Assembly: GCF_000301035.1 (NCBI RefSeq)
Contig: NZ_JH932292.1
Span: 186,001-250,000, forward strand
Reading direction: 5' to 3'
DNA: 64,000 bases
From: Facklamia hominis CCUG 36813
GTDB taxonomy: Bacteria; Bacillota; Bacilli; Lactobacillales; Aerococcaceae
In this document: one piece after another, positions 46,428 through 54,836 of the stretch
How the letters are laid out: each line of letters opens with the position of its first letter
Position numbering within the stretch: the stretch's first letter is position 1
Notes under the pieces: model-generated
What the model saw: only the letters and a program-made list of their open reading frames with translations
The model's database searches: none
What the model was told of the DNA's origin: nothing
Made by a program: the position numbers and the translations under genes

Positions 46428-46853
46428 ATGTTATTAAGCTCAACAAATAAAAATGAAAAAGTCGTTCTTGGCTTGTTATCACTAAATATTAAAAATACGG
46501 AGACAGATTTAACAGCCTCAGAAATTCTGGAAAACTACCGTCAATCGGAAGACTTTGAATTGTATTTATATAAAGATCCTGAAACGGATAATTTTGTCGG
46601 CTTATTAGGGGCCGAACATCGTTTTGCTAATCAGGAAGATGGTAAGGTTCAAGAAACCATTTTGATCAATCGAATTTCTGTGATTCCTTCTTTTGAAGAT
46701 GAAGCGATCGATTATCAGATGTATAAAAGTCTTAAAATGATGTATCCACAGGCTCAAATATCTGGAGCAATTCAATACCATACATTGGATCAAGTAGCTA
46801 GCTTTGCAGCACGATATCAAGCGGAAAATGATCCAAGTAGTGAGGAGGATTAG
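46428..46853 (+). CDS. Probable RibT-like GNAT-family protein
   Basis: A 141-aa soluble protein not firmly recognised from motifs alone. It begins MLLSSTNKNEKVVLGLLSL and contains NFVGLLGAE and ILINRISVIPSFEDEAIDYQMYKSLKMMYP, which resembles the acetyl-CoA-binding region of the RibT family. Such genes lie directly upstream of scpA in Bacillus and Lactobacillus, matching the position here. RibT is linked in name to riboflavin operons, but its substrate is unknown; no riboflavin biosynthesis genes are present. The acidic tail ends one stop codon before the scpA ATG. Confidence is moderate because it rests on order and weak similarity. Confidence 0.6.
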   Translation: MLLSSTNKNEKVVLGLLSLNIKNTETDLTASEILENYRQSEDFELYLYKDPETDNFVGLLGAEHRFANQEDGKVQETILINRISVIPSFEDEAIDYQMYKSLKMMYPQAQISGAIQYHTLDQVASFAARYQAENDPSSEED

Positions 46854-47609
46854 ATGACGGGTTTTAAACAAGATTCTCATCGATCCCATGAGATGGAGAT
46901 TAATCTAACGGCCTTCCAAGGGCCGTTTGATTTGCTTTTACACTTAATTAAGAAAATGGAAATCGATATTTATGATATACCGGTTGCTGAAATTACTGAC
47001 CAATATTTAGAATTCATTCATCAATCATCTGCTATTGATCTCGATCAAATTTCGGATTACTTAGTGATGGCAGCGACTCTTATTGAAATAAAGAGTCGGT
47101 TATTGATTCCGATTGAAGATAAATCCTTAGACATGGAATTGGAGGAAGATCCTCGCAAAACATTGGTCGATCATCTTTTGCTTTATCAACAATTTCAAGA
47201 AGTAGCAGACGATTTGGATCGGCGTCAAAGCAATCGGGCACTCACTTTTTCACGTGCTAGTAGTGATTTAACCGCGTATCAGCTCTCTGTTCCATTGGAA
47301 GAGGGGGAATTAGAATTAGGCGACTTACAAGAAGCTATGTTACGACTTTTACAAAGGCAATTGGATCAACAGGTTCCTGCTAAAGAGATTAAGTATGATC
47401 AAGTATCAGTATCCGATAAAATTAACGCGATTCGTAAAAAGTTCCGCCAGTTAGTGCAAGGTCAAAGTTTAAGTTTAAGAGATTTGATGGATAAAGAAAC
47501 TCGGCCTGAAATAATTGCGTGCTTTTTAGCTATTCTTGAATTAGTAAGAAAGCAAGAATTGATCTTTGAGCAAAAGAGCCAATATGGACCGATTCATATA
47601 CGTGGATAA
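46854..47609 (+). CDS. scpA: Segregation and condensation protein ScpA
   Basis: Kleisin that bridges the SMC heads. The 251-aa protein has the family N terminus INLTAFQGPFDLLLHLIKKMEIDIYDIPVAEITDQYL, an acidic middle (about 85-160) and the C-terminal winged helix (LVQGQSLSLRDLMDKETRPEIIACFLAILEL). ATG 46854 follows GGAGG and directly abuts the previous stop. It has 13 more residues than the usual start at an internal Met (46893), which lacks a binding site. It works with ScpB, 12 bases downstream, and SMC, encoded 30 kb away. Confidence 0.96.
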   Translation: MTGFKQDSHRSHEMEINLTAFQGPFDLLLHLIKKMEIDIYDIPVAEITDQYLEFIHQSSAIDLDQISDYLVMAATLIEIKSRLLIPIEDKSLDMELEEDPRKTLVDHLLLYQQFQEVADDLDRRQSNRALTFSRASSDLTAYQLSVPLEEGELELGDLQEAMLRLLQRQLDQQVPAKEIKYDQVSVSDKINAIRKKFRQLVQGQSLSLRDLMDKETRPEIIACFLAILELVRKQELIFEQKSQYGPIHIRG

Positions 47610-47621
47610 AGGAGTGATTCA

Positions 47622-48272
47622 ATGATCCGAAAAATTGCTGGACTACTTTTTGTTGCAGGAGAAGAGGGAATTAGCTTAGAAGCCTTACAAGAGACTTTAA
47701 AAGTACCTCAAGAAGAGCTTCTAGAATTATTGGCTCAGTTGCAACACCATCTCAGTGAAGATTCGATGTCACCCATCGATTTGGTGAACTATGGACAACG
47801 GTATTTCTTAATGACTCAATCGGATCTTGATGAGACCATCCGTGCTTTTGCGCAATCGCCCTTGCAACAAAAACTTAGCCGTGCTGCTATTGAAACATTG
47901 GCGATTGTTGCTTATCGTCAACCAGTGACACGAGTAACCATCGATGAGATTCGTGGAGTATCTTCTCAAGCGATGTTACAAAAGTTGTTACTACGTGATT
48001 TGATTGCAGAAGTCGGTCGTGTTGATGCACCAGGTCGTCCACTACTATATGGGGTTACACCTTATTTTTATAATTATTTTGGATTAACATCTCTAGATGA
48101 TCTTCCAGAAATTAAGGATCTTGTACTTAATACGCAATCGACTACGGAGTCGTTGTTTAGCTTTAAGACATGGTCCGATTATGAAGATGATAATTCGTCG
48201 CAAGTTGCCTTAATTAAGGAGGAAAATGATGGAAAGACTACAGAAAGTGATGGCTCATGCGGGAGTCGCTAG
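47622..48272 (+). CDS. scpB: Segregation and condensation protein ScpB
   Basis: Winged-helix partner that binds ScpA in the SMC complex. The 216-aa protein has the tandem winged-helix core (IRKIAGLLFVAGEEGISLEAL, LSRAAIETLAIVAYRQPVTR, the conserved IRGVSSQAMLQKLLLRDLI and GRPLLYGVTPYFYNYFGL). About 20 residues at the C terminus are extra and Ser/Asn/Glu-rich; that tail overlaps the next gene, rluB, by 44 bases. ATG 47622 follows AAGGAG. Confidence 0.95.
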   Translation: MIRKIAGLLFVAGEEGISLEALQETLKVPQEELLELLAQLQHHLSEDSMSPIDLVNYGQRYFLMTQSDLDETIRAFAQSPLQQKLSRAAIETLAIVAYRQPVTRVTIDEIRGVSSQAMLQKLLLRDLIAEVGRVDAPGRPLLYGVTPYFYNYFGLTSLDDLPEIKDLVLNTQSTTESLFSFKTWSDYEDDNSSQVALIKEENDGKTTESDGSCGSR

Positions 48273-48960
48273 CCGTCGAAAATGTGAAGAACTGATTACT
48301 CAAGGACGAGTAAAAGTTCAAGGGCAAGTAGTTGACCAATTAGGTGTCAAGGTCAGTCCCAATGATCGAATTGAGGTCGATGGGATTCCTATCTATCGAG
48401 AAGAACCTCGGTATATACTTCTATACAAACCGCGTAACTATATTTCAGCAGTGGAAGATGATAAAGGGCGTCCAGTGGTAGTGGATCTGATCAATGGAGT
48501 TGATGAGCGGATTTATCCAATTGGTCGATTAGATTTTGATACGACCGGTCTGCTACTATTAACGAATGATGGTGATTTTGCAAATCGAATGATGCATCCT
48601 AGATTTCAAGTTGAGAAAGTTTACATTGCTAAAATCAAGGGTATTCCTCAAGTAGACGCACTAAAGAGACTGTCTAAAGGGGTCATGGTTGATGGTAAGC
48701 TCACTTCCAAAGCCAATGTTAAACTACTTAAGCAAAATGCTAGTAATCAAACAGCGGTTGTTGAATTAACGATCCATGAAGGGTGGAATCACCAAGTCAA
48801 AAAAATGTTTGAAGCGATTGGTCATCCTGTTATTAAATTAAAGCGTGAAGCTTTCGCCTTTTTAAATCTGGATAAGATGCAAGCAGGTGATTGGAGATAT
48901 TTAACCTCCTTCGAAGTGGATAAATTAAGGAAAATGGCAGAGTCCGGCCATCGAAAGTAA
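48229..48960 (+). CDS. rluB: 23S rRNA pseudouridine synthase RluB family
   Basis: Converts uridine to pseudouridine in 23S rRNA. The 243-aa protein starts with an S4 RNA-binding domain (MERLQKVMAHAGVASRRKCEELI) and has the catalytic motif GRLDFDTTGLLLLTNDGDFANRMMHP with the catalytic Asp, plus EGWNHQVKKMFEAIGHPV and LKREAFAFL. ATG 48229 is preferred over ATG 48226 because AAGGAGG (48217-48222) is then 6 bases away. It starts inside scpB and ends the scpAB transcript; scpA-scpB-rluB is a conserved Firmicutes order. Confidence 0.95.
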   Translation: MERLQKVMAHAGVASRRKCEELITQGRVKVQGQVVDQLGVKVSPNDRIEVDGIPIYREEPRYILLYKPRNYISAVEDDKGRPVVVDLINGVDERIYPIGRLDFDTTGLLLLTNDGDFANRMMHPRFQVEKVYIAKIKGIPQVDALKRLSKGVMVDGKLTSKANVKLLKQNASNQTAVVELTIHEGWNHQVKKMFEAIGHPVIKLKREAFAFLNLDKMQAGDWRYLTSFEVDKLRKMAESGHRK

Positions 48961-48976
48961 GAAGCTTGATTCTTTA

Positions 48977-49005
48977 TTGATTGGGTGGTAACATAAGATT
49001 AAATT
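48977..49005 (+). promoter_or_regulatory. Sigma-A promoter for the FMN-riboswitch/ribU unit
   Basis: TTGATT (48977-48982), 17-base spacer, TAAATT (49000-49005), just ahead of the riboswitch. Confidence 0.65.
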
Positions 49006-49014
49006 TAATATGAA

Positions 49015-49127
49015 AGGTCTTCGGGGCAGAGTGAAATTCTCGACCGGCGGTAAAGTCCGCGAGCTAATTTAGCAGAACTGGTGTAATTCCAGTACCGACA
49101 GTATAGTCTGGATGGTAGAAGATTGGA
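49015..49127 (+). ncRNA. FMN riboswitch (RFN element)
   Basis: The conserved RFN core is present: TCTTCGGGGCAGAGTGAAAT at its start, then ACCGGCGGTAAAGTCCGCGAG, the GGTGTAATTCCAGTACCGAC block, and AGTCTGGATGGTAGAAGA closing P1 (TCTT with AAGA). In this class flavin mononucleotide binding favours the terminator downstream and shuts off expression. Here it governs ribU. Confidence 0.93.
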
Positions 49128-49197
49128 TTAATGCTTTTTTATGCTGCATTAATAGATCATTTTTTGTTCTGAGGCGACAAGAGATGATCTTTTTATT
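49127..49197 (+). terminator. Expression platform and terminator of the FMN riboswitch
   Basis: A first hairpin ATTAATGC/GCATTAAT (49127-49153) is followed by a second with AGATCAT (49154-49160) and ATGATCT (49184-49190), an inner TTGT/ACAA, and a T-rich run, the probable regulated terminator. Confidence 0.75.
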
Positions 49198-49225
49198 TTG
49201 CTCCAAGACTTGGAAGGAGATTAGT

Positions 49226-49819
49226 ATGAATAAGTATCGGTTGCGAATTTGGATTAGTTTGGCTTTATTAGGAGCATGGGCGGTCATTTTACGTCTGTTA
49301 GATTTTCCGATTTTACCGTTTGTTCCATTTTTAAAGTTTGATTTTTCTGATTTGATGGTTTATGTGGGAATGTTGATAGGAGGCCCTAAAGGTCTGATGC
49401 TTGTAGCCGGAATTCGTGATTTATCCAATTATATTATGAAGGGAGGAGAGGGTGGCATTCCGATAGGGGTTATTATGAGTTTTATTGCTTCTGTAACGAT
49501 GTTTTTACCCAGTCATTTCTTTTTAAAAAGTTCCTTAAATAAAAATAAACTAGTACGAATATTCCTTACTCCTCTATCCTTGGTTGTCATGTTATGCTTA
49601 GTGATGAGCCTTATGAATTATTACATCGCTTTGCCAATTTATGCCAAAGTAATGAAATTACCCATCGATCATTATTTGAATTATGTGATTCAATTTATCC
49701 TTCCCTTTAATGCGATTAAAGGAGTGCTCATTGCTGCTTGTCAAGGGATACTAAATAAGTATATTCGTCCAATTTTGGAACAAAAGAAGTATTTATACCC
49801 TTTATATGAGCAATTTTAA
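49226..49819 (+). CDS. ribU: Riboflavin ECF transporter S component RibU
   Basis: Membrane protein that captures riboflavin and docks on a shared energy-coupling-factor module. From ATG 49226 (197 aa) it has about six hydrophobic segments, the N-terminal helix RIWISLALLGAWAVILRLLDFPILPF, the S-component signature KFDFSDLMVYVGMLIGGPKG, and a final PFNAIKGVLIA segment. The frame extends upstream to 49112 only through riboswitch sequence and is rejected; AAGGAGA at 49214-49220 marks the true start. The riboswitch makes it flavin-repressed. No rib biosynthesis genes are seen, so the cell may depend on uptake. Confidence 0.93.
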   Translation: MNKYRLRIWISLALLGAWAVILRLLDFPILPFVPFLKFDFSDLMVYVGMLIGGPKGLMLVAGIRDLSNYIMKGGEGGIPIGVIMSFIASVTMFLPSHFFLKSSLNKNKLVRIFLTPLSLVVMLCLVMSLMNYYIALPIYAKVMKLPIDHYLNYVIQFILPFNAIKGVLIAACQGILNKYIRPILEQKKYLYPLYEQF

Positions 49820-49882
49820 TCCTGAAATTAGAAAAATTCCCCACAAATCAGCTTTTTACCTAAAAAAAGTCGTTTATTTTAT

Positions 49883-49910
49883 TTGAATAAGCATTTGAGT
49901 CTGCTATAAT
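49883..49910 (+). promoter_or_regulatory. Sigma-A promoter for the LysM membrane protein gene
   Basis: TTGAAT (49883-49888), 16-base spacer, perfect TATAAT (49905-49910) with TG before it. The leader then holds a 10-bp hairpin with one G-T pair (49927-49936 with 49966-49975). Confidence 0.75.
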
Positions 49911-49992
49911 GAAATAAATTAGATGAACTAGTGATTGTTTTAAATAGCTGATAGTAAGTTAATATAATCATTAGTGCATAGGAGGATGCTTA

Positions 49993-50604
49993 ATGACTCA
50001 GGATAATGAACATTTTGAATTCGATGAACAAGAGTCCAATGATTTAAACAAATCAAAAAAATTCTCTGCTCCATGGAATAAAAAGTTTGGAGAAGATGAG
50101 AATTTCAAAAAACGTCAATATTCTCGCTCTGCTAGAAATACGCCGGATAAAGAAGCAACAACTTTATCACAAGTTTTATTGTTCGTCTTAATCGTGGCGT
50201 TAATATCTCCATTTATCTTGTTTATGTTGGTTAATTCACAACGTAATCAAAAGCCGGTGGAAAAAACGGCTGAGCAAGTACGAATGACGATGTCTAGTGA
50301 ATCTAAAAAAGAAGAAACGACTACTACAGAAGAAACTTCAAAAGAGGACGAATCTGTGTCTACCCGTAAAATTGATGCTGAAGATGAAAGCCGTACTAAC
50401 AATCAAGATACGACAACTAGTGCTCAATTTGAGAATCAAACAACGACCCAGGCTAGTCAATCATCTTATCATACAGTAGGACAGGGAGAATCTTGGTGGT
50501 CGATATCGAGAGCTTACGGTGTTGATGTTTATCAACTTGCTTCAGCTAACGGAGCAAGTATTGATACACCAATTCATCCAGGAACTCAGATTATTATTCC
50601 TTAA
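49993..50604 (+). CDS. Membrane-anchored LysM protein
   Basis: A 203-aa bitopic protein similar in layout to YpbE of Bacillus. It has a charged cytoplasmic N terminus (about 56 residues), one membrane helix (about 57-81), a Ser/Thr/Glu-rich extracellular linker (about 90-155), and a C-terminal LysM domain (159-203: YHTVGQGESWWSISRAYGV to PGTQIIIP) that should bind peptidoglycan. No catalytic domain is present, so it is a wall-binding or scaffolding protein. ATG 49993 follows GGAGGATG. It is transcribed alone and ends near the hairpin at 50684. The cellular role is unknown. Confidence 0.85.
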   Translation: MTQDNEHFEFDEQESNDLNKSKKFSAPWNKKFGEDENFKKRQYSRSARNTPDKEATTLSQVLLFVLIVALISPFILFMLVNSQRNQKPVEKTAEQVRMTMSSESKKEETTTTEETSKEDESVSTRKIDAEDESRTNNQDTTTSAQFENQTTTQASQSSYHTVGQGESWWSISRAYGVDVYQLASANGASIDTPIHPGTQIIIP

Positions 50605-50683
50605 TCTTTACGATCATCTTTCAAGAGATCTCAGGTCCTTTTAAGGAAGAATTCCAAGTACTGAGAAAGTTTGACTGTTTTAA

Positions 50684-50723
50684 GAGGCTGTGACCCTTAT
50701 GTCCCAGCCTCCTTTATTTTTTT
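50684..50723 (+). terminator. GAGGCTG-type rho-independent terminator before cmk
   Basis: GAGGCTG-T-GAC (50684-50694) pairs with GTC-C-CAGCCTC (50701-50711) around one mismatch, followed by a T-rich run. The same 11-base string GAGGCTGTGAC begins the IS left flank at 63021. Confidence 0.8.
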
Positions 50724-50745
50724 GAATAGGGAAGGAGTAAGGCAG

Positions 50746-51408
50746 ATGCAAATAGCTATTGATGGACCGGCAGCTTCCGGTAAATCAACAGTTGCTAAAA
50801 TACTAGCCAGTAAATTAAAAGCTACATACATTGATACAGGAGCCATGTTTCGTGCGGTGACTTTATATCTATTGAAGCAAGAAGGGTTGATCACTAGGGT
50901 TGAATTATGGGATCAAAATCTTGCAGACATAGAAATCCAATTAGAAATGACCGAATCTGGTCAGAAGGTTTTTCTCAATCAGGAAGATGTAACAGAGGCA
51001 ATTCGCAGTCAAGAAGTGTCTCGCCAAGTCTCTAAAGTGGCAGCGAATTTAAAGGTGAGAGAGTATTTACTAAAAGAACAGAGAAGATTAGCTAAGGATC
51101 AAGATGTTGTTATGGATGGACGCGATATTGGAACGACAGTGCTCCCACAAGCCAATTATAAATTTTTTATGATCGCATCGAGTCGCGTTCGAGCACAGCG
51201 ACGGTTCGATGAATTGAGCAAAAATGGGCATAGTCCGATTTCAATTGAACAGATTGAAAAAGATATTCAAGCCAGAGATGAATATGATCGAAATCGAAAG
51301 TATGCTCCCTTAAAAAAAGCAGAAGATGCGATCGAAATTGATACTTCAAATATGACCATTGATGAAGTGGTTGAAAAAATGTTAACATTTATTAGCAGAA
51401 ATGCTTAA
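50746..51408 (+). CDS. cmk: Cytidylate kinase
   Basis: Phosphorylates CMP and dCMP. The 220-aa protein has the P-loop GPAASGKST from residue 7, YIDTGAMFRAVTLYLL, the NMP-binding region, the lid with DGRDIGTTVLPQANYKFFMIASSRVRAQRR and the RDEYDRNRKYAPLKKAEDAIEIDTS ending. ATG 50746 follows AAGGAG; the frame upstream runs through the terminator and is rejected. Cmk followed by rpsA and der is a conserved Firmicutes order. No clear promoter was found between the terminator and the gene. Confidence 0.96.
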   Translation: MQIAIDGPAASGKSTVAKILASKLKATYIDTGAMFRAVTLYLLKQEGLITRVELWDQNLADIEIQLEMTESGQKVFLNQEDVTEAIRSQEVSRQVSKVAANLKVREYLLKEQRRLAKDQDVVMDGRDIGTTVLPQANYKFFMIASSRVRAQRRFDELSKNGHSPISIEQIEKDIQARDEYDRNRKYAPLKKAEDAIEIDTSNMTIDEVVEKMLTFISRNA

Positions 51409-51433
51409 ATGTCAAATAAAGTCTGATTGGTGC

Positions 51434-51462
51434 TAGACGAATACGGAATTGTTTGGTACAAT
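51434..51462 (+). promoter_or_regulatory. Sigma-A-like promoter for rpsA
   Basis: TAGACG (51434-51439), 17-base spacer, TACAAT (51457-51462); transcription would begin near 51469. Confidence 0.55.
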
Positions 51463-51471
51463 GACACTAGA

Positions 51472-51507
51472 GTGCTTGTAAATAAATAAACAAGGCACAA
51501 TTTTTTT
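51472..51507 (+). terminator. Leader hairpin with T run before rpsA (possible attenuator)
   Basis: GTGCTTGT (51472-51479) pairs with ACAAGGCAC (51490-51498) with one bulged base, then AATTTTTTT. It lies right after the probable start of transcription and upstream of the rpsA start at 51534. Confidence 0.5.
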
Positions 51508-51533
51508 GGTAACGCTTAGGAGGAACTTGTAGA

Positions 51534-52883
51534 ATGTCAGAGTTTGTAGAGAACAAAGATCAAGAAGAAAAAGCAACAAATGAGGTAGAACCAATTACTA
51601 ATATGGCAGACGCTTTAGATAGCGTTCAAGAAATTAAGGTTGGCGATATCGTCACCGCCGATGTACTTGCATTTGATGAAAGCAATCAAGTACGTGTTGC
51701 TATTAAGAATTCAGGCGGTTTAGAAGGAGTTATTCCAAAGAATGAATTAGCTACTTCAAGAGTAGAAGATCCATCAGAAGTTGTAAGCATTGGAGACGAA
51801 CTAGAATTAGTAGTTGTTAAACCAATTAAAGACAAAGAAAATGGTAATTATTTATTATCTAAAAAACGGATCGATGCTCGTAAAGTATGGGCAGAACTCG
51901 AAGAAAAACATGCAAACAAGGAAACAATCGAAGCCCCAGTTAAAGATGTTGTTAAGGGTGGACTTGTTGTTGATGCAGGTGTTCGTGGTTTCGTGCCAGC
52001 TTCAATGGTTGAAGATTACTATGTAGATGATTTTTCTTCTTACAAAGGTCAAACTCTTGAATTCCAAATTGTAGAATTAGATCCTGCAGATAATCGTTTA
52101 ATCTTATCACATAAAGAAATTGCTCGTCAAAAACGCGAAGAAGAACGTTCTCAACGTTTAAGTGAATTAGAAGAAGGAAGCATTGTTGAAGGTAAAGTAG
52201 CTCGTTTAACCAATTTTGGTGCCTTCATTGATTTAGGTGGAGTAGATGGTCTAGTTCATATTAGCCGTATTGCTCATGAACATGTAAAACATCCTTCTGA
52301 TAAATTAACAGTTGGTGATACGGTTGAAGTAAAAATCCTTTCTATCGATGAAGAAGAAGGACGTATCTCATTATCAATTAAGGATACTTTGCCTGGACCT
52401 TGGGACGATATTGAAGAAAAAGCAAGCGAAGGAACCGTTCTTAAAGGAGTTGTAAAACGCCTTGTTAGCTTCGGTGCTTTTGTAGAAGTATTCCCAGGTG
52501 TTGAAGGTTTAGTGCATATTTCTCAAATTTGTCACGAACATATTGAGACACCATCTGATCGCTTAAGTGAAGGTCAAGAAGTAGAAGTTAAAGTATTGTC
52601 TGCTGATCCTCAAGAAAAACGTTTGTCATTATCGATCAAGGCTTTATTAGACCGTCCTGCTGATTTTGAAGAAAAACAAGAAGAAGCACCAAAACCACGT
52701 CGTAATAAAACAACAAATCGTAATAATCAACGTCGTCAAAGCGAGAAAACAAATCAACAATCAGGCGCTACTTCAACCTCATTGAATGATGCTGCTACTG
52801 AAGGAAGCTTCACGCTTGGAGATCTACTTGGTAAGAATTTTGCTGAATTACAGCAAGATGCTGAAGAATCAGATCAGGATTAA
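51534..52883 (+). CDS. rpsA: 30S ribosomal protein S1-like, four S1 domains
   Basis: RNA-binding protein that helps mRNA engage the ribosome. The 449-aa protein has four S1 domains (about 33-105, 122-188, 206-275, 292-361); the last two are the most canonical (NFGAFIDLGGVDGLVHIS; SFGAFVEVFPGVEGLVHIS). An acidic N-terminal stretch and a basic, Asn/Gln/Arg-rich linker after residue 375 flank them. This is the shorter Firmicutes form, not the six-domain proteobacterial S1, so ribosome association is less certain. AGGAGG precedes ATG 51534. Codon use is biased as expected for an abundant protein. A hairpin with T's lies in its leader. Confidence 0.93.
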   Translation: MSEFVENKDQEEKATNEVEPITNMADALDSVQEIKVGDIVTADVLAFDESNQVRVAIKNSGGLEGVIPKNELATSRVEDPSEVVSIGDELELVVVKPIKDKENGNYLLSKKRIDARKVWAELEEKHANKETIEAPVKDVVKGGLVVDAGVRGFVPASMVEDYYVDDFSSYKGQTLEFQIVELDPADNRLILSHKEIARQKREEERSQRLSELEEGSIVEGKVARLTNFGAFIDLGGVDGLVHISRIAHEHVKHPSDKLTVGDTVEVKILSIDEEEGRISLSIKDTLPGPWDDIEEKASEGTVLKGVVKRLVSFGAFVEVFPGVEGLVHISQICHEHIETPSDRLSEGQEVEVKVLSADPQEKRLSLSIKALLDRPADFEEKQEEAPKPRRNKTTNRNNQRRQSEKTNQQSGATSTSLNDAATEGSFTLGDLLGKNFAELQQDAEESDQD

Positions 52884-52905
52884 TTTTAATTAGAATATCA
52901 AGTTT

Positions 52906-52952
52906 AAAAGCTTCTCCCGTCGCTTAATAAGCAAGGTGGGAGAAGCTTTTTT
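52906..52952 (+). terminator. Rho-independent terminator between rpsA and der
   Basis: A 13-bp perfect outer stem (52906-52918 with 52938-52950), an inner GCTT/AAGC, and T's. The der start lies 22 bases downstream. Confidence 0.88.
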
Positions 52953-52973
52953 ATGAAATATGGAGGTGATTAT

Positions 52974-54287
52974 ATGGATTTACCAGTTGTAGCCATTGTT
53001 GGTCGGCCAAATGTAGGCAAATCTACACTTTTTAATCGTTTAATTGGGGAACGGATATCGATAGTAGCTGATTATGAAGGTGTGACTCGAGATCGTATCT
53101 ATGCGACCGGTTCTTGGCTTGGAAGAGAATTTCGTTTGATAGATACAGGTGGTATTGAGATGGTCGATGAACCCTTAATGAATCAGGTGAGATATCAAGC
53201 AGAAATTGCTACAGAAGAGGCAGATGTCATTATTTTTGTAACATCAGCTCAAGAAGGAATGACCGATACGGATGAAGCAATTGCTCATTTTTTACATCGA
53301 AGTAATAAACCAGTCATACTTGCAGTTAATAAGGCAGATAATCCTGAACAACGTGCTCAAGTTTATGAGTTTTATGCATTAGGTCATGGAGATCCTTATC
53401 CAATTTCTTCGTCACATGGTACGGGTACAGGTGATTTACTCGATGAACTTATCAAGCATTTTCCGCATAAAGATACTTCTGAAGAGGGCGATAATGAAAT
53501 TAAATTTTCTTTTATCGGCAGACCCAATGTTGGGAAATCCAGTTTAGTAAATGCCATGTTGAAGGAAGAGCGAGTTATCGTTTCTAATATGGAAGGGACG
53601 ACCCGTGAGGCGGTTGATACGCATTTTGTTAGTAAAACAGGTCAATCCTTTACAATGATTGACACTGCTGGCATTCGCAAAAGAGGAAAAGTCTATGAGA
53701 ATACGGAAAAATATTCGGTTATGCGAGCCTTATCTGCTATTGATCGTTCTGACATTGTTTGTTTGGTATTAGATGCAGAAACTGGAATTATTGAACAAGA
53801 TAAGAAGGTTGCTGGTTATGCCTATGAAGCAAATAAAGGGATTATTATATTAGTTAATAAGTGGGATGCTGTCGATAAATCAGATAATCTCTTCCAAGAA
53901 TTTACCGAAAAAATTCGTCAAGAATTTCAATATTTACCATTTGCCCCAATAATATTTGTTTCTGCAAAAACAGGCCAACGGTTAGATCGTTTACCAGCGA
54001 TGATTGAAGAGATTTATGAAAATCGCTTCCGCAGAATTCAATCGTCAGTACTTAATGATGTATTGATGGATGCGATTGCTTTAAATCCTACTCCAACGGA
54101 TAAAGGAAGACGTTTAAAGATTTACTATATGACTCAGGTTGCTGTAAATCCGCCTACTTTTGTCGTTTTTGTCAATGATGAAGAACTGATGCATTTTTCT
54201 TATCAACGTTTTATAGAAAATAAATTAAGAGAAGCTTTTTACTTTGAAGGAACGCCGCTTAAAATTTTAATTCGCCAAAGATCTTAA
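52974..54287 (+). CDS. der: Ribosome biogenesis GTPase Der (EngA)
   Basis: Double-GTPase that assists assembly of the 50S subunit. The 437-aa protein has two tandem G domains with GRPNVGKS at 10-17 and 182-189, DTGG and [10 protein letters not shown] as the two G3 motifs, NKAD at 119-122 and NKWD, then a KH-like domain ending [21 protein letters not shown]. Start ATG 52974 follows GGAGGTG; the earlier in-frame ATG 52953 lies in the tail of the terminator and is rejected. Expression must arise from read-through of that terminator or a promoter I could not see. Confidence 0.96.
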   Translation: MDLPVVAIVGRPNVGKSTLFNRLIGERISIVADYEGVTRDRIYATGSWLGREFRLIDTGGIEMVDEPLMNQVRYQAEIATEEADVIIFVTSAQEGMTDTDEAIAHFLHRSNKPVILAVNKADNPEQRAQVYEFYALGHGDPYPISSSHGTGTGDLLDELIKHFPHKDTSEEGDNEIKFSFIGRPNVGKSSLVNAMLKEERVIVSNMEGTTREAVDTHFVSKTGQSFTMIDTAGIRKRGKVYENTEKYSVMRALSAIDRSDIVCLVLDAETGIIEQDKKVAGYAYEANKGIIILVNKWDAVDKSDNLFQEFTEKIRQEFQYLPFAPIIFVSAKTGQRLDRLPAMIEEIYENRFRRIQSSVLNDVLMDAIALNPTPTDKGRRLKIYYMTQVAVNPPTFVVFVNDEELMHFSYQRFIENKLREAFYFEGTPLKILIRQRS

Positions 54288-54317
54288 GTGTTTTTCCTAA
54301 AAAATAAGGGCTAAAGA

Positions 54318-54346
54318 TTGTTTTAATAAGGATCTTATGTTATTCT
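54318..54346 (+). promoter_or_regulatory. Sigma-A promoter for hup
   Basis: TTGTTT (54318-54323), 17-base spacer, TATTCT (54341-54346), giving a leader of about 65 bases. Confidence 0.6.
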
Positions 54347-54419
54347 ATGTAAGAAATAATCACTGAGTGATTAAATTTCAAAATGCCCAGTGCATATATT
54401 TTTAAGGAGGATTATTCAA

Positions 54420-54695
54420 ATGGCTAATAAAGCAGAATTAGTAGAAAAAATTGCAGGAAAGACAAACTTAACTAAGAAAGATGTTACAGCTACGGTAGAA
54501 GCATTATTCGAATCCGTTGAAGAATTCTTAGCTGAAGGCGAAAAAGTTCAAATTATTGGATTTGGTACCTTTGAAGTACGTGAACGTGCAGCTCGTAAAG
54601 GACGTAACCCTCAAACTGGTGAAGAAATCCAAATTGCTGCAACCAAAGTTCCTGGATTTAAAGCAGGTAAAGCATTAAAAGACGCTGTTAAATAA
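54420..54695 (+). CDS. hup: DNA-binding protein HU
   Basis: Histone-like dimer that bends and compacts DNA. From ATG 54420 the protein has 91 aa: [58 protein letters not shown] with the DNA-binding arm, and [14 protein letters not shown] at the end. AAGGAGGA precedes it; the upstream in-frame extension is rejected. It is a single-gene unit. Its 3' flank folds into a possible branched RNA followed by a terminator. Confidence 0.98.
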   Translation: MANKAELVEKIAGKTNLTKKDVTATVEALFESVEEFLAEGEKVQIIGFGTFEVRERAARKGRNPQTGEEIQIAATKVPGFKAGKALKDAVK

Positions 54696-54800
54696 TCATT
54701 GAAAAGACTCATTGAACATTGAGTCAGTTGCTTAGTAAGTAGTTATCTTAACCTTTATGGTCTACTTGATCTAAGTGGTAGGTGCATCAATGATTCAATT
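54694..54800 (+). ncRNA. Possible structured RNA (branched) in the hup 3' region
   Basis: Starting in the hup stop codon, AATCATTGA (54694-54702) can pair with TCAATGATT (54787-54795), closing a junction with two hairpins: GACTCA/TGAGTC (54706-54711, 54720-54725) and an imperfect arm CTTAG, AAGTAG, ACC (54731-54753) with GGT, CTACTT, CTAAG (54759-54775). A terminator follows. It may be a 3' UTR structure, a processed small RNA, or chance pairing in AT-rich DNA; no known family was recognised. Confidence 0.35.
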
Positions 54801-54803
54801 ATA

Positions 54804-54836
54804 AGGCTGTGATAGTTGCTATCGCAGTCTTTTATT
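54804..54836 (+). terminator. Rho-independent terminator after hup
   Basis: Stem GGCTGTGATAG (54805-54815) with CTATCGCAGTCT (54819-54830), one mismatch, TTG loop, then T's. Confidence 0.75.

Noticed and set aside
49112-49225. Upstream extension of the ribU frame
   Set aside because: It runs through the end of the FMN riboswitch and its terminator; the ribosome binding site at 49214-49220 marks ATG 49226.
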